From Oscillospiraceae bacterium (GTDB lineage: Bacteria > Bacillota_A > Clostridia > Oscillospirales > Oscillospiraceae), in NCBI GenBank assembly GCA_017455225.1, contig JAFTBL010000139.1, positions 1 to 7,014 of the forward strand: a stretch of 7,014 bases of DNA, in the 5' to 3' direction. Below the pieces are notes generated by a model, which was not told where the DNA came from, ran no database searches, and saw only the letters and a list, made by a program, of their open reading frames with translations. The position numbers were made by a program, and so were the translations under genes. Shown here piece by piece: positions 1 to 5,266 of the stretch; within the stretch, counting starts at the first letter, position 1; each line of letters opens with the position of its first letter.

Positions 1-160
1 AAAGCGATGTACAGAATGGGAATACAGACATTCGGGGCCGATGCCATCCCCGATATATTCGGGTTTGCCCGATGAGCCCTGTTTGTCAGCAGAGTTGTTA
101 TCGGCCACACACGTAAAGAGCATCCGGCTTTGCCTATATAAAATGATCCATAACAGGCAG
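1..160. other. Left edge without a convincing gene; hairpin-forming, less GC-rich
   Basis: No reading frame here can be called a gene with confidence. Three partial frames are open at the edge: plus frame 1 runs to a TGA at 73-75, plus frame 2 is open to a TGA at about 209-211, and a minus-strand frame from an ATG at 121-123 runs 41 codons off the left edge. None has a clear ribosome binding site and I recognise none. Two compact hairpins are visible: TCGGGG (32-37) with CCCCGA (48-53), and TCGGG (59-63) with CCCGA (68-72). GGCCGAT (36-42) is also the exact reverse complement of ATCGGCC (100-106). A TATATA box lies at 135-140 on the minus strand, just past the terminator. The stretch could therefore be the leader of a leftward gene starting outside the window, but this is a weak inference. 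Confidence 0.3.
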
Positions 161-199
161 AAAAAACAGGCGGGACCGCTGTGGCCACACCTGTTTTTT
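161..199. terminator. Bidirectional rho-independent terminator
   Basis: The arm AAAAAACAGG (161-170) is the exact reverse complement of CCTGTTTTTT (190-199), around a 19-base centre that includes the palindrome TGTGGCCACA (180-189). On either strand the transcript forms a GC-containing stem flanked by an A-run and followed by six U residues. It lies about 200 bases downstream of the mntP stop, so on the minus strand it should end the M18 aminopeptidase-mntP transcript. On the plus strand it could end a transcript entering from the left. No nearer terminator for mntP is apparent. Confidence 0.75.
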
Positions 200-261
200 A
201 CTTCCATCTGACAGCTCTCTCACTGCGACGCCGTTCCGCCGCCCCCAGAGACGGGAACGCT

Positions 262-316
262 CCTCATGCCTTCCCCTCGAGGGGAAGGTGGCCGAGCGAA
301 GCGAGGTCGGATGAGG
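262..316. repeat. Short palindromic intergenic repeat element
   Basis: The core is a perfect 20-base palindrome (269-288) with CTCGAG at its centre. It is followed by a second small dyad, CCGA (292-295) with TCGG (307-310). The block is bounded by the short inverted ends CCTCAT (262-267) and ATGAGG (311-316). From memory, this arrangement (CCTTCCCC.../...GGGGAAGG, a GCGAAGCG-like stretch, then GGATGAGG) matches a family of dispersed intergenic repeats widespread in gut Clostridia. It sits in the 3' untranslated region of the leftward mntP transcript. It has no coding capacity and could be a non-autonomous mobile element or an RNA-processing or stability hairpin. Confidence 0.6.
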
Positions 317-401
317 TGGGGACGAGAGCGAGCATGATCGCGGGCGCCTTCCATGCGGAGCGTGCCTCAAACGTGCGTCCCCGGTTTACCGTATGCCGTT
401 T

Positions 402-986
402 TTATCCTCCCAGCAGATGGCTCAGCAGGATCTCCAGCCCGATGGCGATCAGGATCAGCCCGCCCAGCACCGAGGCCTTGGAGGAGAGCACCGTGCCGAA
501 CCGCTTGCCCAGCACCAGCCCCACCATGCACACGGCAAAGGTGACCGCCCCGATGATCAGCGACTCCGTCAGCGCCGCAGCAGCGTCGTATTCCGCGATG
601 GTGAATCCCACCGACAGCGCGTCGATGGAGGTGGCCACTCCCTGCACCAGCAGCGCCCGCAGACCTACCGCCGCAGGCTCCTCCGCCGTCCGGCGCAGGC
701 CGGTCCACAGCATTTTGCCGCCGATCCATGCCAGCAGGAGGAAGGCCGCCCACGGGATGTACCGCGCCGCTGTGGAAAAGGCGGTGGCCACGGTGTGCAC
801 CGCCAGCCACCCCAGCAGGGGCATGGCGACCTGAAAGGCGGCGAAGGTGCCGGCGATCAGGCACATCCTGCGCCTGGGCATGGCGGGCTCGTTGAGCCCG
901 TTGGCCAGCGACACGGAAAACGCGTCCATGGCCAGTCCTACGCCGAAGAGGACGCTGTTGAAGATAAACAGAGCGGAAAGCGCCAA
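402..986 (-). CDS. mntP: MntP-family manganese efflux pump
   Basis: This is a probable Mn2+ exporter of the inner membrane that lowers cytoplasmic manganese. At 194 residues it is close to the roughly 190 usual for MntP. It is almost wholly hydrophobic, with about six membrane segments, and shows the family's internal duplication: M-D-A-F-S around residues 20-24 and I-D-A-L-S around 121-125. The two aspartates, D21 and D122, correspond to the conserved transport aspartates of E. coli MntP. It also has the G-W after the second helix (59-60), the GGK segment (89-91) and the GG-L-I-L-I-x-I-G end. The frame stays open far upstream inside the aminopeptidase gene, but homology begins only after that gene's stop. 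The best start is a TTG at 986-984, preceded by GGGGGG about six bases upstream. It lies 19 bases after the aminopeptidase stop, so the two genes are co-transcribed and probably translationally coupled. No manganese (yybP-ykoY) riboswitch lies immediately upstream. Confidence 0.88.
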   Translation of the reverse strand: MALSALFIFNSVLFGVGLAMDAFSVSLANGLNEPAMPRRRMCLIAGTFAAFQVAMPLLGWLAVHTVATAFSTAARYIPWAAFLLLAWIGGKMLWTGLRRTAEEPAAVGLRALLVQGVATSIDALSVGFTIAEYDAAAALTESLIIGAVTFAVCMVGLVLGKRFGTVLSSKASVLGGLILIAIGLEILLSHLLGG

Positions 987-1005
987 GCCGATCCCCCCAG
1001 ATGCG

Positions 1006-2280
1006 TTACAGGATTTCCACGCCGTCCCCGTCCACGCGGAGAGCGGCGCCGTAAAAGGCGCGCACTGCGTCGGTAAAGAAGGCGGCGTCCGCCGTGCCCA
1101 TGGTCTCGTAGCACGAGTGCATGGCCAGCTGCGCCACGCCGATGTCCACGGTGGCCACGTCCACCTGCGTGTCGGCGATATTGCCCAGCGTGGCTCCGCC
1201 CGCCTGATCCGGGCGATTGGAGTAGTGCTGCACCGGCACGTTCGCCCGGCGGCAAAGCTCCTCAAACACGGCGGCGGACCAGCCGTCGGTGGCGTAGCGG
1301 GGCGAATGCTTGATCATCACGCCGCCGCCGGGCAGCGGCGCCTCCGCCGGGTCGGATAGCTCCGGGTGGTTGGGGTGCCGGGCGTGCCCGTTGTCGCAGG
1401 AGAGCAGCAGCGAGCTTTGCACCAGCGCCTCATAGGGCCGGCCCAGCGCGCCTGCGATGCGCCGCAGCAGCGCCGCCAGTGCCGGAGCCGCGGCGCCCTG
1501 CTTCGTCTCCGAGCCGATCTCCTCGTTGTCGTATACGCACAGCACGGGCACGGCGCGCCCGTCCGACGCTTCCAAAAACGCCTTGGCGCAGGTGAACACG
1601 CAGGCCAGGTCATCCAGCCGGGGGCCGGACAAAAACTCGCCTGCCGGGCCCCAGACCCGGCAGGGCTGGGGGTTGTAGATCATAAGATCGGAGGCGCACA
1701 GCTCATCTTCCCGGCAGCCGGCCTCCTCCGCCAGACGGCGGCGCAGCGTGCCCGCAGCGGAGGCGGCGCCCCACAGGGGCACCAGATCCTTGGCAGGGTC
1801 GTAGCGATACCCGTCGTTGACGCTGCGGTTGAGATGGATGGCCAGCCGGGGGATCAGCACCGTGTCCTGCCGCAGATCCACCAGCCGGGAGGCAAGCCCC
1901 GTCCCGGTGCGCGCCATCACCCGTCCGGCAATGGCCAGCGGGCGATCCAGCCAGCTGTCGTTGATGCTGCCGCCGTAGCGCTCGGCGGACAGGCGCACGT
2001 AGTCCCCGCCGGTCAGCTCCGCGTGATCCCGCAGGCGGAAGCAGGGGGAGTCGCCGTGGCTGGCGGAGATCATGAAGCCGGTCACTTCCTGCCTTTCGGG
2101 CAGGCGGAAGGCAAAGAGCGACCGCCCGTGGGGCGTGAGGTAGTATTTGCCGCCCGGCTTGGGCGTTTCCCCGGCGGCAAGGGGGCGATACCCGGCCTCC
2201 GCCAGCATACCGCACAATGACTGCACGACGTGGAACACGGTGGGGCAGCTGTCGATCTGACGCATCAGATAGGTTTCCAT
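1006..2280 (-). CDS. apeB: M18-family (aspartyl-type) aminopeptidase
   Basis: This is a cytosolic dinuclear-metal aminopeptidase that removes N-terminal residues, acidic ones in the best-studied members, during peptide turnover. It has 424 residues, normal for bacterial M18 enzymes. The ligand set is complete by motif: H75 in S-H-G-D-S-P, the bridging aspartate D223 in R-L-D-D-L, the catalytic/ligand pair E253-E254 in D-N-E-E-I-G-S, D296 in C-D-N-G-H-A-R-H-P-N, and H388 in L-A-M-H-S. The I-H-L-N-R (149-152) and G-G-V-M-I-K-H (near 319-325) segments are also typical. The frame extends 29 codons further upstream, but I chose the ATG at 2280-2278: it has GAGGTG five bases upstream, and homology begins with the M-R-Q-I-D-S-C-P-T-V-F-H motif. 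It is first in a minus-strand pair with mntP. The pairing suggests a shared link to manganese or metal supply, which is inference. The symbol apeB follows common annotation usage. Confidence 0.93.
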   Translation of the reverse strand: METYLMRQIDSCPTVFHVVQSLCGMLAEAGYRPLAAGETPKPGGKYYLTPHGRSLFAFRLPERQEVTGFMISASHGDSPCFRLRDHAELTGGDYVRLSAERYGGSINDSWLDRPLAIAGRVMARTGTGLASRLVDLRQDTVLIPRLAIHLNRSVNDGYRYDPAKDLVPLWGAASAAGTLRRRLAEEAGCREDELCASDLMIYNPQPCRVWGPAGEFLSGPRLDDLACVFTCAKAFLEASDGRAVPVLCVYDNEEIGSETKQGAAAPALAALLRRIAGALGRPYEALVQSSLLLSCDNGHARHPNHPELSDPAEAPLPGGGVMIKHSPRYATDGWSAAVFEELCRRANVPVQHYSNRPDQAGGATLGNIADTQVDVATVDIGVAQLAMHSCYETMGTADAAFFTDAVRAFYGAALRVDGDGVEIL

Positions 2281-2310
2281 AGGCGCACCTCGCAAATATC
2301 GTATAGACCG

Positions 2311-2339
2311 ATTGTACCACGCGGCTTGGAAAAGGTACA
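2311..2339 (-). promoter_or_regulatory. Probable promoter of the aminopeptidase-mntP operon
   Basis: Read on the minus strand, the box TGG-TACAAT (2319-2311) is an extended -10 element (TGnTACAAT) with one mismatch to TATAAT. TGTACC (2339-2334) lies 17 bases upstream as a poor -35 box. The predicted start is about 25-30 bases before the ATG at 2280, which leaves room for the GAGGTG ribosome binding site. A strong extended -10 would compensate for the weak -35. Sigma-A use is inferred from the sequence only. Confidence 0.55.
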
Positions 2340-2346
2340 GCTTTTT

Positions 2347-2376
2347 TTCACAGTCGCCCCGCCGCAATCATAGTAT
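2347..2376 (+). promoter_or_regulatory. Possible promoter of the SpoIID-like gene pair
   Basis: Two readings are possible. As a vegetative promoter, TTCACA (2347-2352) and TAGTAT (2371-2376) are 18 bases apart, and both boxes are imperfect. As a sporulation mother-cell promoter, CATAGTAT (2369-2376) fits the CATAnnnT core of sigma-E/sigma-K -10 elements, and an AC dinucleotide (2350-2351) 17 bases upstream is compatible with the minimal sigma-K -35. The distance to the ATG at 2401 suits either reading. The motif is short and could be chance. Confidence 0.35.
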
Positions 2377-2400
2377 GGCAAAAAGGGGAGGGGCGAAACG

Positions 2401-2787
2401 ATGAACGATCAAATCCAGACACCCGGCGCCTATGAGGAATTCCTGCAGCAGCACCCCGGCACCGGCCTTCTGCGGGTGCAGGTATCCACCGCCCGGGGCA
2501 CGTTTCCCGTGCCGGGGGCGCAGGTGGAGGTGAGCCGGCTGTTTGGCGGCAGGCGGCGGATCCTGTACAGCCGCATGACCGACAACTCCGGTGTGGTGGA
2601 AGGGCTGCGGCTGCCTACCCAAAGCCGGGGCGCGTCGCTGGAGGAGTCCACGGCCGGGGGCAGCGGCACGGAGTATCAGGTGTCTGTCTACCATTCGGGG
2701 TATCTGCCGCTTCGTCTGCAGCCCGTCACGCTGTTCGACGGCATTGAGACCATTTTGCCGGTGGCGCTGGAGCCGCAGGTGCGGTAG
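2401..2787 (+). CDS. Small carboxypeptidase-regulatory-like (Ig-type) domain protein
   Basis: This is a 128-residue protein with no catalytic motif that I can see. Residues 21-125 have the pattern of a carboxypeptidase-regulatory-like/transthyretin-type beta sandwich: G-L-L-R-V-Q-V (22-28), then P-V-P-G-A-Q-V-E-V (36-44), T-D-N-S-G (60-64) entering a turn, Y-Q-V-S-V-Y-H-S-G-Y (92-101), and a final strand I-L-P-V-A-L-E-P. Such domains usually serve in binding or structure. There is no signal peptide, membrane segment or cysteine, and residues 72-91 (T-Q-S-R-G to G-G-S-G-T) are a polar loop. The ATG has GGGGAGGGG seven bases upstream. The stop lies 12 bases before the next ATG, so it is co-transcribed with the SpoIID-like gene. 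A role as partner or scaffold of that protein is inference; the product is otherwise unnamed. Confidence 0.75.
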   Translation: MNDQIQTPGAYEEFLQQHPGTGLLRVQVSTARGTFPVPGAQVEVSRLFGGRRRILYSRMTDNSGVVEGLRLPTQSRGASLEESTAGGSGTEYQVSVYHSGYLPLRLQPVTLFDGIETILPVALEPQVR

Positions 2788-2799
2788 GGAGGGGCAGTT

Positions 2800-4140
2800 A
2801 TGGCATTTCCCGTCGTACCGGTGAACATCACGGTGCATCTGGGTCGGCCGGACGCGCCGGCGGAGAATGTGACCGTGCCCTTTGCCGACTACATCCGCAA
2901 CGTGGCCTCCAGCGAGATCTATCCCACCTGGCCGGAAAACGCCATCCGCGCCAACGTGCTGGCTCAGATATCCTACGCCCTCAACCGGGTCTATACGGAG
3001 TACTACCCCAGCCGCGGCTACGATTTCGACATCACCAATACCACCCAGTTCGATCAGGCGTATACCCCCGGCGGCGAGGTGTTTGAGAACGTGGGGCGCA
3101 TCGTGGACGAGATCTTCAACAACTACATCGTGCGGCAGGGTCGGGTGGAGCCGCTGTTCGCCCAGTTCTGCGACGGGGTGCGCACCCAGTGTCAGGGCCT
3201 GTCCCAGTGGGGCAGCGTGGCGCTGGCCGATCAGGGCCTCACCCCGTATCAGATCCTGCAGTATTACTACGGCGACGACATCGGCATCGTCACCAACGCG
3301 CAGGTGGGCGCCAATGTGCCCTCCTATCCCGGCACGCCGCTGCGCCGCGGCTCCTTCGGCGAGGAGGTGCGCCAGCTGCAGCTGGAGCTGAACCGCATCG
3401 GCAAGAATTTTCCCGCCATCCCCGTGATCCCTGCGGTGACAGGCGTGTTCGATGTGCCCACGGAGCAGGCGGTGATCCGCTTTCAGGAGATCTTCAATCT
3501 GGCGGTGGACGGCGTGGTGGGCAAGGCCACGTGGTATAAGGTAAAGGAGATCTTCAACGGCGTCAAGCGTCTGTCCGAGCTGACGGGGGAGGGCATCACC
3601 TTCAGCGAGGCGGAGCAGGTCTATCCCCGGATCCTCCGCCGGGGCGACAGCGGCATCGCCGTGCGGATCGTGCAGTACTATCTGGCATTTTTGGGGTATT
3701 TCCTGCCGGATCTGCCGCCTATTGCCATCACCGGCGAGTTCGGGCAGGAGACCTACGACGCGGTGCTGACCTTTCAGAACAAGTACGGTCTGGCGGTGGA
3801 TGGCATCGTGGGGCGGGACACGTGGAACGAGCTGCAGCGGGTTTACCGTGACGCCGTGAAGGATCTGCCGCCGGATTACCGCACCTACATCGGCGAGGCG
3901 TATCCCGGCCGCTTTCTGGTGCGGGGCGACGTGAACGCCTACGTCACCCGCCTGCAGACCAATCTGCGTGCCATCGCCCAAAGCGACCCCGCCATCCCGG
4001 AGGTGGCGGTCACCGGCGAATTTGACGAGGCCACGGAGCAGGCGGTCAAAGCGCTGCAGCGCCGGCTGGGTTTTGAGCCCAACGGCGTGGTGGGCCCCAT
4101 CCTCTGGAGTGAGATCAGCACCCGGGGCAGAGGATATTGA
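2800..4140 (+). CDS. SpoIID-like protein with three peptidoglycan-binding repeats
   Basis: This 446-residue protein probably acts on or binds cell-wall glycan. Residues about 20-170 resemble the SpoIID/LytB domain. V-A-S-S-E-I-Y-P-T-W-P-E-N-A-I-R-A (from 35) mirrors the VVASEMP...PxEALKAQA motif, with E39 at the position of the SpoIID catalytic glutamate. L-S-Q-W-G (134-138), followed by G-L-T-P-Y-Q-I-L-Q-Y-Y-Y-G, mirrors the MSQWGAxGxAxxGxxYxxILxHYY motif. Three PG_binding_1-type repeats follow, at about 177-260, 275-350 and 368-446. Each has L-R-R-G or a variant, a TGxFd-x-x-T-x-x-A-V-x-x-F/L-Q core, and G-V/I-V-G-x-x-T/L-W. Two cysteines flank the start of the SQWG segment. The start is well set by GGGAGGGG five bases before the ATG. 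Unusually for a wall enzyme, there is no signal peptide or membrane helix. Such a protein could act from the mother cell on the spore, leave by another route, or be released on lysis. The lytic activity is inferred, not shown. Confidence 0.85.
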   Translation: MAFPVVPVNITVHLGRPDAPAENVTVPFADYIRNVASSEIYPTWPENAIRANVLAQISYALNRVYTEYYPSRGYDFDITNTTQFDQAYTPGGEVFENVGRIVDEIFNNYIVRQGRVEPLFAQFCDGVRTQCQGLSQWGSVALADQGLTPYQILQYYYGDDIGIVTNAQVGANVPSYPGTPLRRGSFGEEVRQLQLELNRIGKNFPAIPVIPAVTGVFDVPTEQAVIRFQEIFNLAVDGVVGKATWYKVKEIFNGVKRLSELTGEGITFSEAEQVYPRILRRGDSGIAVRIVQYYLAFLGYFLPDLPPIAITGEFGQETYDAVLTFQNKYGLAVDGIVGRDTWNELQRVYRDAVKDLPPDYRTYIGEAYPGRFLVRGDVNAYVTRLQTNLRAIAQSDPAIPEVAVTGEFDEATEQAVKALQRRLGFEPNGVVGPILWSEISTRGRGY

Positions 4141-4160
4141 ACGCGCATACGCCTGAAAGC

Positions 4161-4184
4161 CTGTAAAGCATATATACTTTACAG
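4161..4184. repeat. Perfect 8-bp dyad downstream of the SpoIID-like gene
   Basis: CTGTAAAG (4161-4168) and CTTTACAG (4177-4184) are exact inverted repeats around the 8-base AT-only-but-one spacer CATATATA. The dyad begins 20 bases after the stop codon and about 55 bases before the tmk -35 box. In RNA it would form a moderately stable hairpin with no U-run after it, so it is not a classic terminator. Its symmetry and AT-rich centre would also suit an operator for a dimeric regulator. I do not recognise it as a known box (not LexA, Fur, NrdR or BlaI type). Confidence 0.5.
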
Positions 4185-4201
4185 ATAAGGAATTGCAGGA
4201 A

Positions 4202-4233
4202 AAATACCGGGACGGAGCGCCGCCCCGGTATTT
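4202..4233 (+). terminator. Rho-independent terminator of the SpoIID-like gene pair
   Basis: AAATACCGGG (4202-4211) pairs exactly with CCCGGTATTT (4224-4233). Inside, CGG (4213-4215) pairs with CCG (4220-4222) around the tetraloop AGCG. The stem is strong, but the following U-run is short (TTTG). It lies 62 bases after the SpoIID-like stop and just before the tmk promoter, so it should insulate the two transcription units. It has A and T flanks on both sides and could work in either direction. Confidence 0.75.
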
Positions 4234-4238
4234 GTGCG

Positions 4239-4267
4239 TAGACAAACGGGTAAAATTGTGGTAGAAT
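4239..4267 (+). promoter_or_regulatory. Sigma-A-type promoter of thymidylate kinase
   Basis: TAGACA (4239-4244) and TAGAAT (4262-4267) are separated by exactly 17 bases. Each differs from the vegetative consensus (TTGACA, TATAAT) by one base. This is the best promoter in the window. It lies directly after the terminator at 4202-4233, and transcription would start about 30 bases before the tmk start codon. Confidence 0.75.
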
Positions 4268-4304
4268 ACGAAAAGCGTCAGGCAGAGGGGAGAGAGTGTG
4301 GGCC

Positions 4305-4970
4305 ATGAGCGGCAGATTGATCGTGTTTGAGGGGACCGACGGCTCCGGCAAGGCGACCCAGACGGAGCTTTTGTGCCGGGAACTGCAGCGTCGGGGTACC
4401 CCCTATCGCAAGCTGACCTTTCCCCGGTACGACCAGCCCTCCTCAGCGCTGATCCGCCTGTATCTGGACGGCGCTTTCGGCAGCCGCCCGGACGATGTGA
4501 ACGGCTATGCCGCCGCCTCCTTCTTCGCCATGGATCGCTACGCATCCTTCCGCCAGGACTGGGGCGAGTTCTACCGCGCCGGCGGATTGCTGGTAGCGGA
4601 TCGCTACACCACCTCCAACGCGGTGCACCAGACGGTGAAGCTGCAGCCGCAGGAGCGGGACGCCTTTCTCGACTGGCTTTTTGACTATGAGTACCGCCTG
4701 CTGGGGCTGCCCCGGCCGGATCGCGTGCTGTATCTGGACATTCCCACCGAGCTGACGGAGCAGATGCTCCGCCGCCGGGAAAAGGAGACCAACACCCACG
4801 CCGATATCCACGAGCAGGACGAGGCGTATTTGCGCCGCTGCCGTGAGAATGCTGCCTACGTGGTCAGGCGCTGCGGCTGGACGCGGATCGACTGCACCGC
4901 GGGCGGCATGCTGCGCACGGTGGAGGAGATCCACCGCGAGGTGCTGGACAAGCTGTCGGATCTGCTGTAA
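4305..4970 (+). CDS. tmk: Thymidylate kinase (dTMP kinase)
   Basis: The enzyme would phosphorylate dTMP to dTDP with ATP in the cytosol, on the route to dTTP. It has 221 residues, slightly above the usual 200-215. In order: a P-loop G-T-D-G-S-G-K-A-T-Q at 10-19; the substrate-contact segment F-P-R-Y with the downstream F-F-A-M-D-R-Y; D-R-Y-T-T-S-N-A-V-H-Q from residue 99, the counterpart of the TMPK DR(Y/F)xxSxxAYQ motif; and an arginine-rich LID with R-R-R-E-K-E-T and D-I-H-E-Q-D-E. The residue right after the P-loop lysine is alanine, not Ser/Thr, with a threonine one place later. Two starts are possible: GTG at 4296, only three bases after AGGGGAG, and ATG at 4305, 12 bases after it. I prefer the ATG, because it gives the usual short N-terminus before the first strand. 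The gene is monocistronic and convergent with the cysteine-rich gene. It could be a second, divergent Tmk copy. Confidence 0.88.
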   Translation: MSGRLIVFEGTDGSGKATQTELLCRELQRRGTPYRKLTFPRYDQPSSALIRLYLDGAFGSRPDDVNGYAAASFFAMDRYASFRQDWGEFYRAGGLLVADRYTTSNAVHQTVKLQPQERDAFLDWLFDYEYRLLGLPRPDRVLYLDIPTELTEQMLRRREKETNTHADIHEQDEAYLRRCRENAAYVVRRCGWTRIDCTAGGMLRTVEEIHREVLDKLSDLL

Positions 4971-4976
4971 GGGCGC

Positions 4977-4999
4977 AAAAAGAGGGCGCCGCAGCGCCC
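4977..4999 (-). terminator. Rho-independent terminator of the cysteine-rich miniprotein gene
   Basis: On the minus strand GGGCGC (4999-4994), loop TGCG, and GCGCCC (4989-4984) form a six-pair GC stem that runs straight into TCTTTTT (4983-4977). The stem starts 15 bases after the miniprotein stop at 5015. On the plus strand the same stem lies 13 bases after the tmk stop but is followed by CCTTCC. It therefore makes a poor plus-strand terminator, though it may still slow convergent read-through. Confidence 0.75.
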
Positions 5000-5014
5000 C
5001 CTTCCGCCGATCCC

Positions 5015-5164
5015 TCAGCCCCGGAACGTGTCGTCGCTGCCGCTGCAGCCGCACCCGCAGTTGCTGCAGCCGCACCCGCAGCCGTTGTTGCCGGCCATCA
5101 GCAGCACCAGCACGATGACGATCAGCCATATGTAGTTATTGTTGTTGCAGTTGTTGAAGCACAT
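5015..5164 (-). CDS. Cysteine-rich single-pass membrane miniprotein (49 residues)
   Basis: This is a 49-residue protein in three parts: an Asn/Cys N-terminus (C2, C6 and a run of four asparagines at 7-10), one strongly hydrophobic helix (about 11-24), and a C-terminal tail at 29-40 that repeats C-G-C-G-C and G-C-G-C-G-C, ending in acidic/Ser residues. There are nine or so cysteines in all, most of them in the tail. The ATG has GAGGTG six bases upstream and the gene ends in its own strong terminator, both good evidence that it is real despite its size. I do not recognise a named family. Small Gly/Cys-rich membrane proteins of this build are common in sporulating Clostridia and are often spore-coat or metal-binding candidates, but no function is established here. 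A loose CATACAAC box at 5193-5186 could be a mother-cell-type -10 element; this is weak. Confidence 0.75.
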   Translation of the reverse strand: MCFNNCNNNNYIWLIVIVLVLLMAGNNGCGCGCSNCGCGCSGSDDTFRG

Positions 5165-5213
5165 ATCATACACCTCACTTGATTTGTTGTATGCCATCTT
5201 ATGCGCGCTTCCC

Positions 5214-5234
5214 GCCGGATGAAACTTGTCCGGC
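5214..5234. other. Small hairpin in the divergent region upstream of mltG
   Basis: GCCGGA (5214-5219) and TCCGGC (5229-5234) are exact inverted repeats around nine bases. The hairpin ends 20 bases before the mltG ribosome binding site, in the 102-base region between the divergent miniprotein gene and mltG. It has no U-run. It could be a leader hairpin or an operator, or chance in GC-rich DNA. I see no convincing sigma-A promoter for mltG in this region. Confidence 0.3.
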
Positions 5235-5266
5235 CAATTTGCGCAGGACGAAAAAAGGAGAAGGTC

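Noticed and set aside
134..370. 78-codon minus-strand frame crossing the repeat and terminator
   Set aside because: The S-P-P-H-P-T-S-L-R-S type peptide is a translation of the intergenic repeat, and no ribosome binding site or family is visible.
181..1076. Plus-strand open frames opposite mntP and through the palindromic repeat
   Set aside because: They are antisense to a well-supported transporter and low in complexity, and one begins inside the terminator hairpin.
987..1265. N-terminal extension of the mntP frame to an upstream ATG
   Set aside because: It lies wholly within the aminopeptidase coding region in another frame, is Arg/Trp/Thr rich, and adds about 90 residues absent from MntP proteins.
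2368..4545. 725-codon open frame on the minus strand opposite the SpoIID-like pair
   Set aside because: It is antisense to two genes with clear domains and ribosome binding sites, has biased composition (His, Arg, Gly, Leu) and no recognisable motif; it is a GC-codon-bias shadow.
5165..5266. Vegetative promoters for mltG or the miniprotein (e.g. TTTCAT-17-TAAGAT on the minus strand, TTGATT on the plus strand)
   Set aside because: The best candidates match the consensus too poorly in one or both boxes, or have wrong spacing, to list as features.
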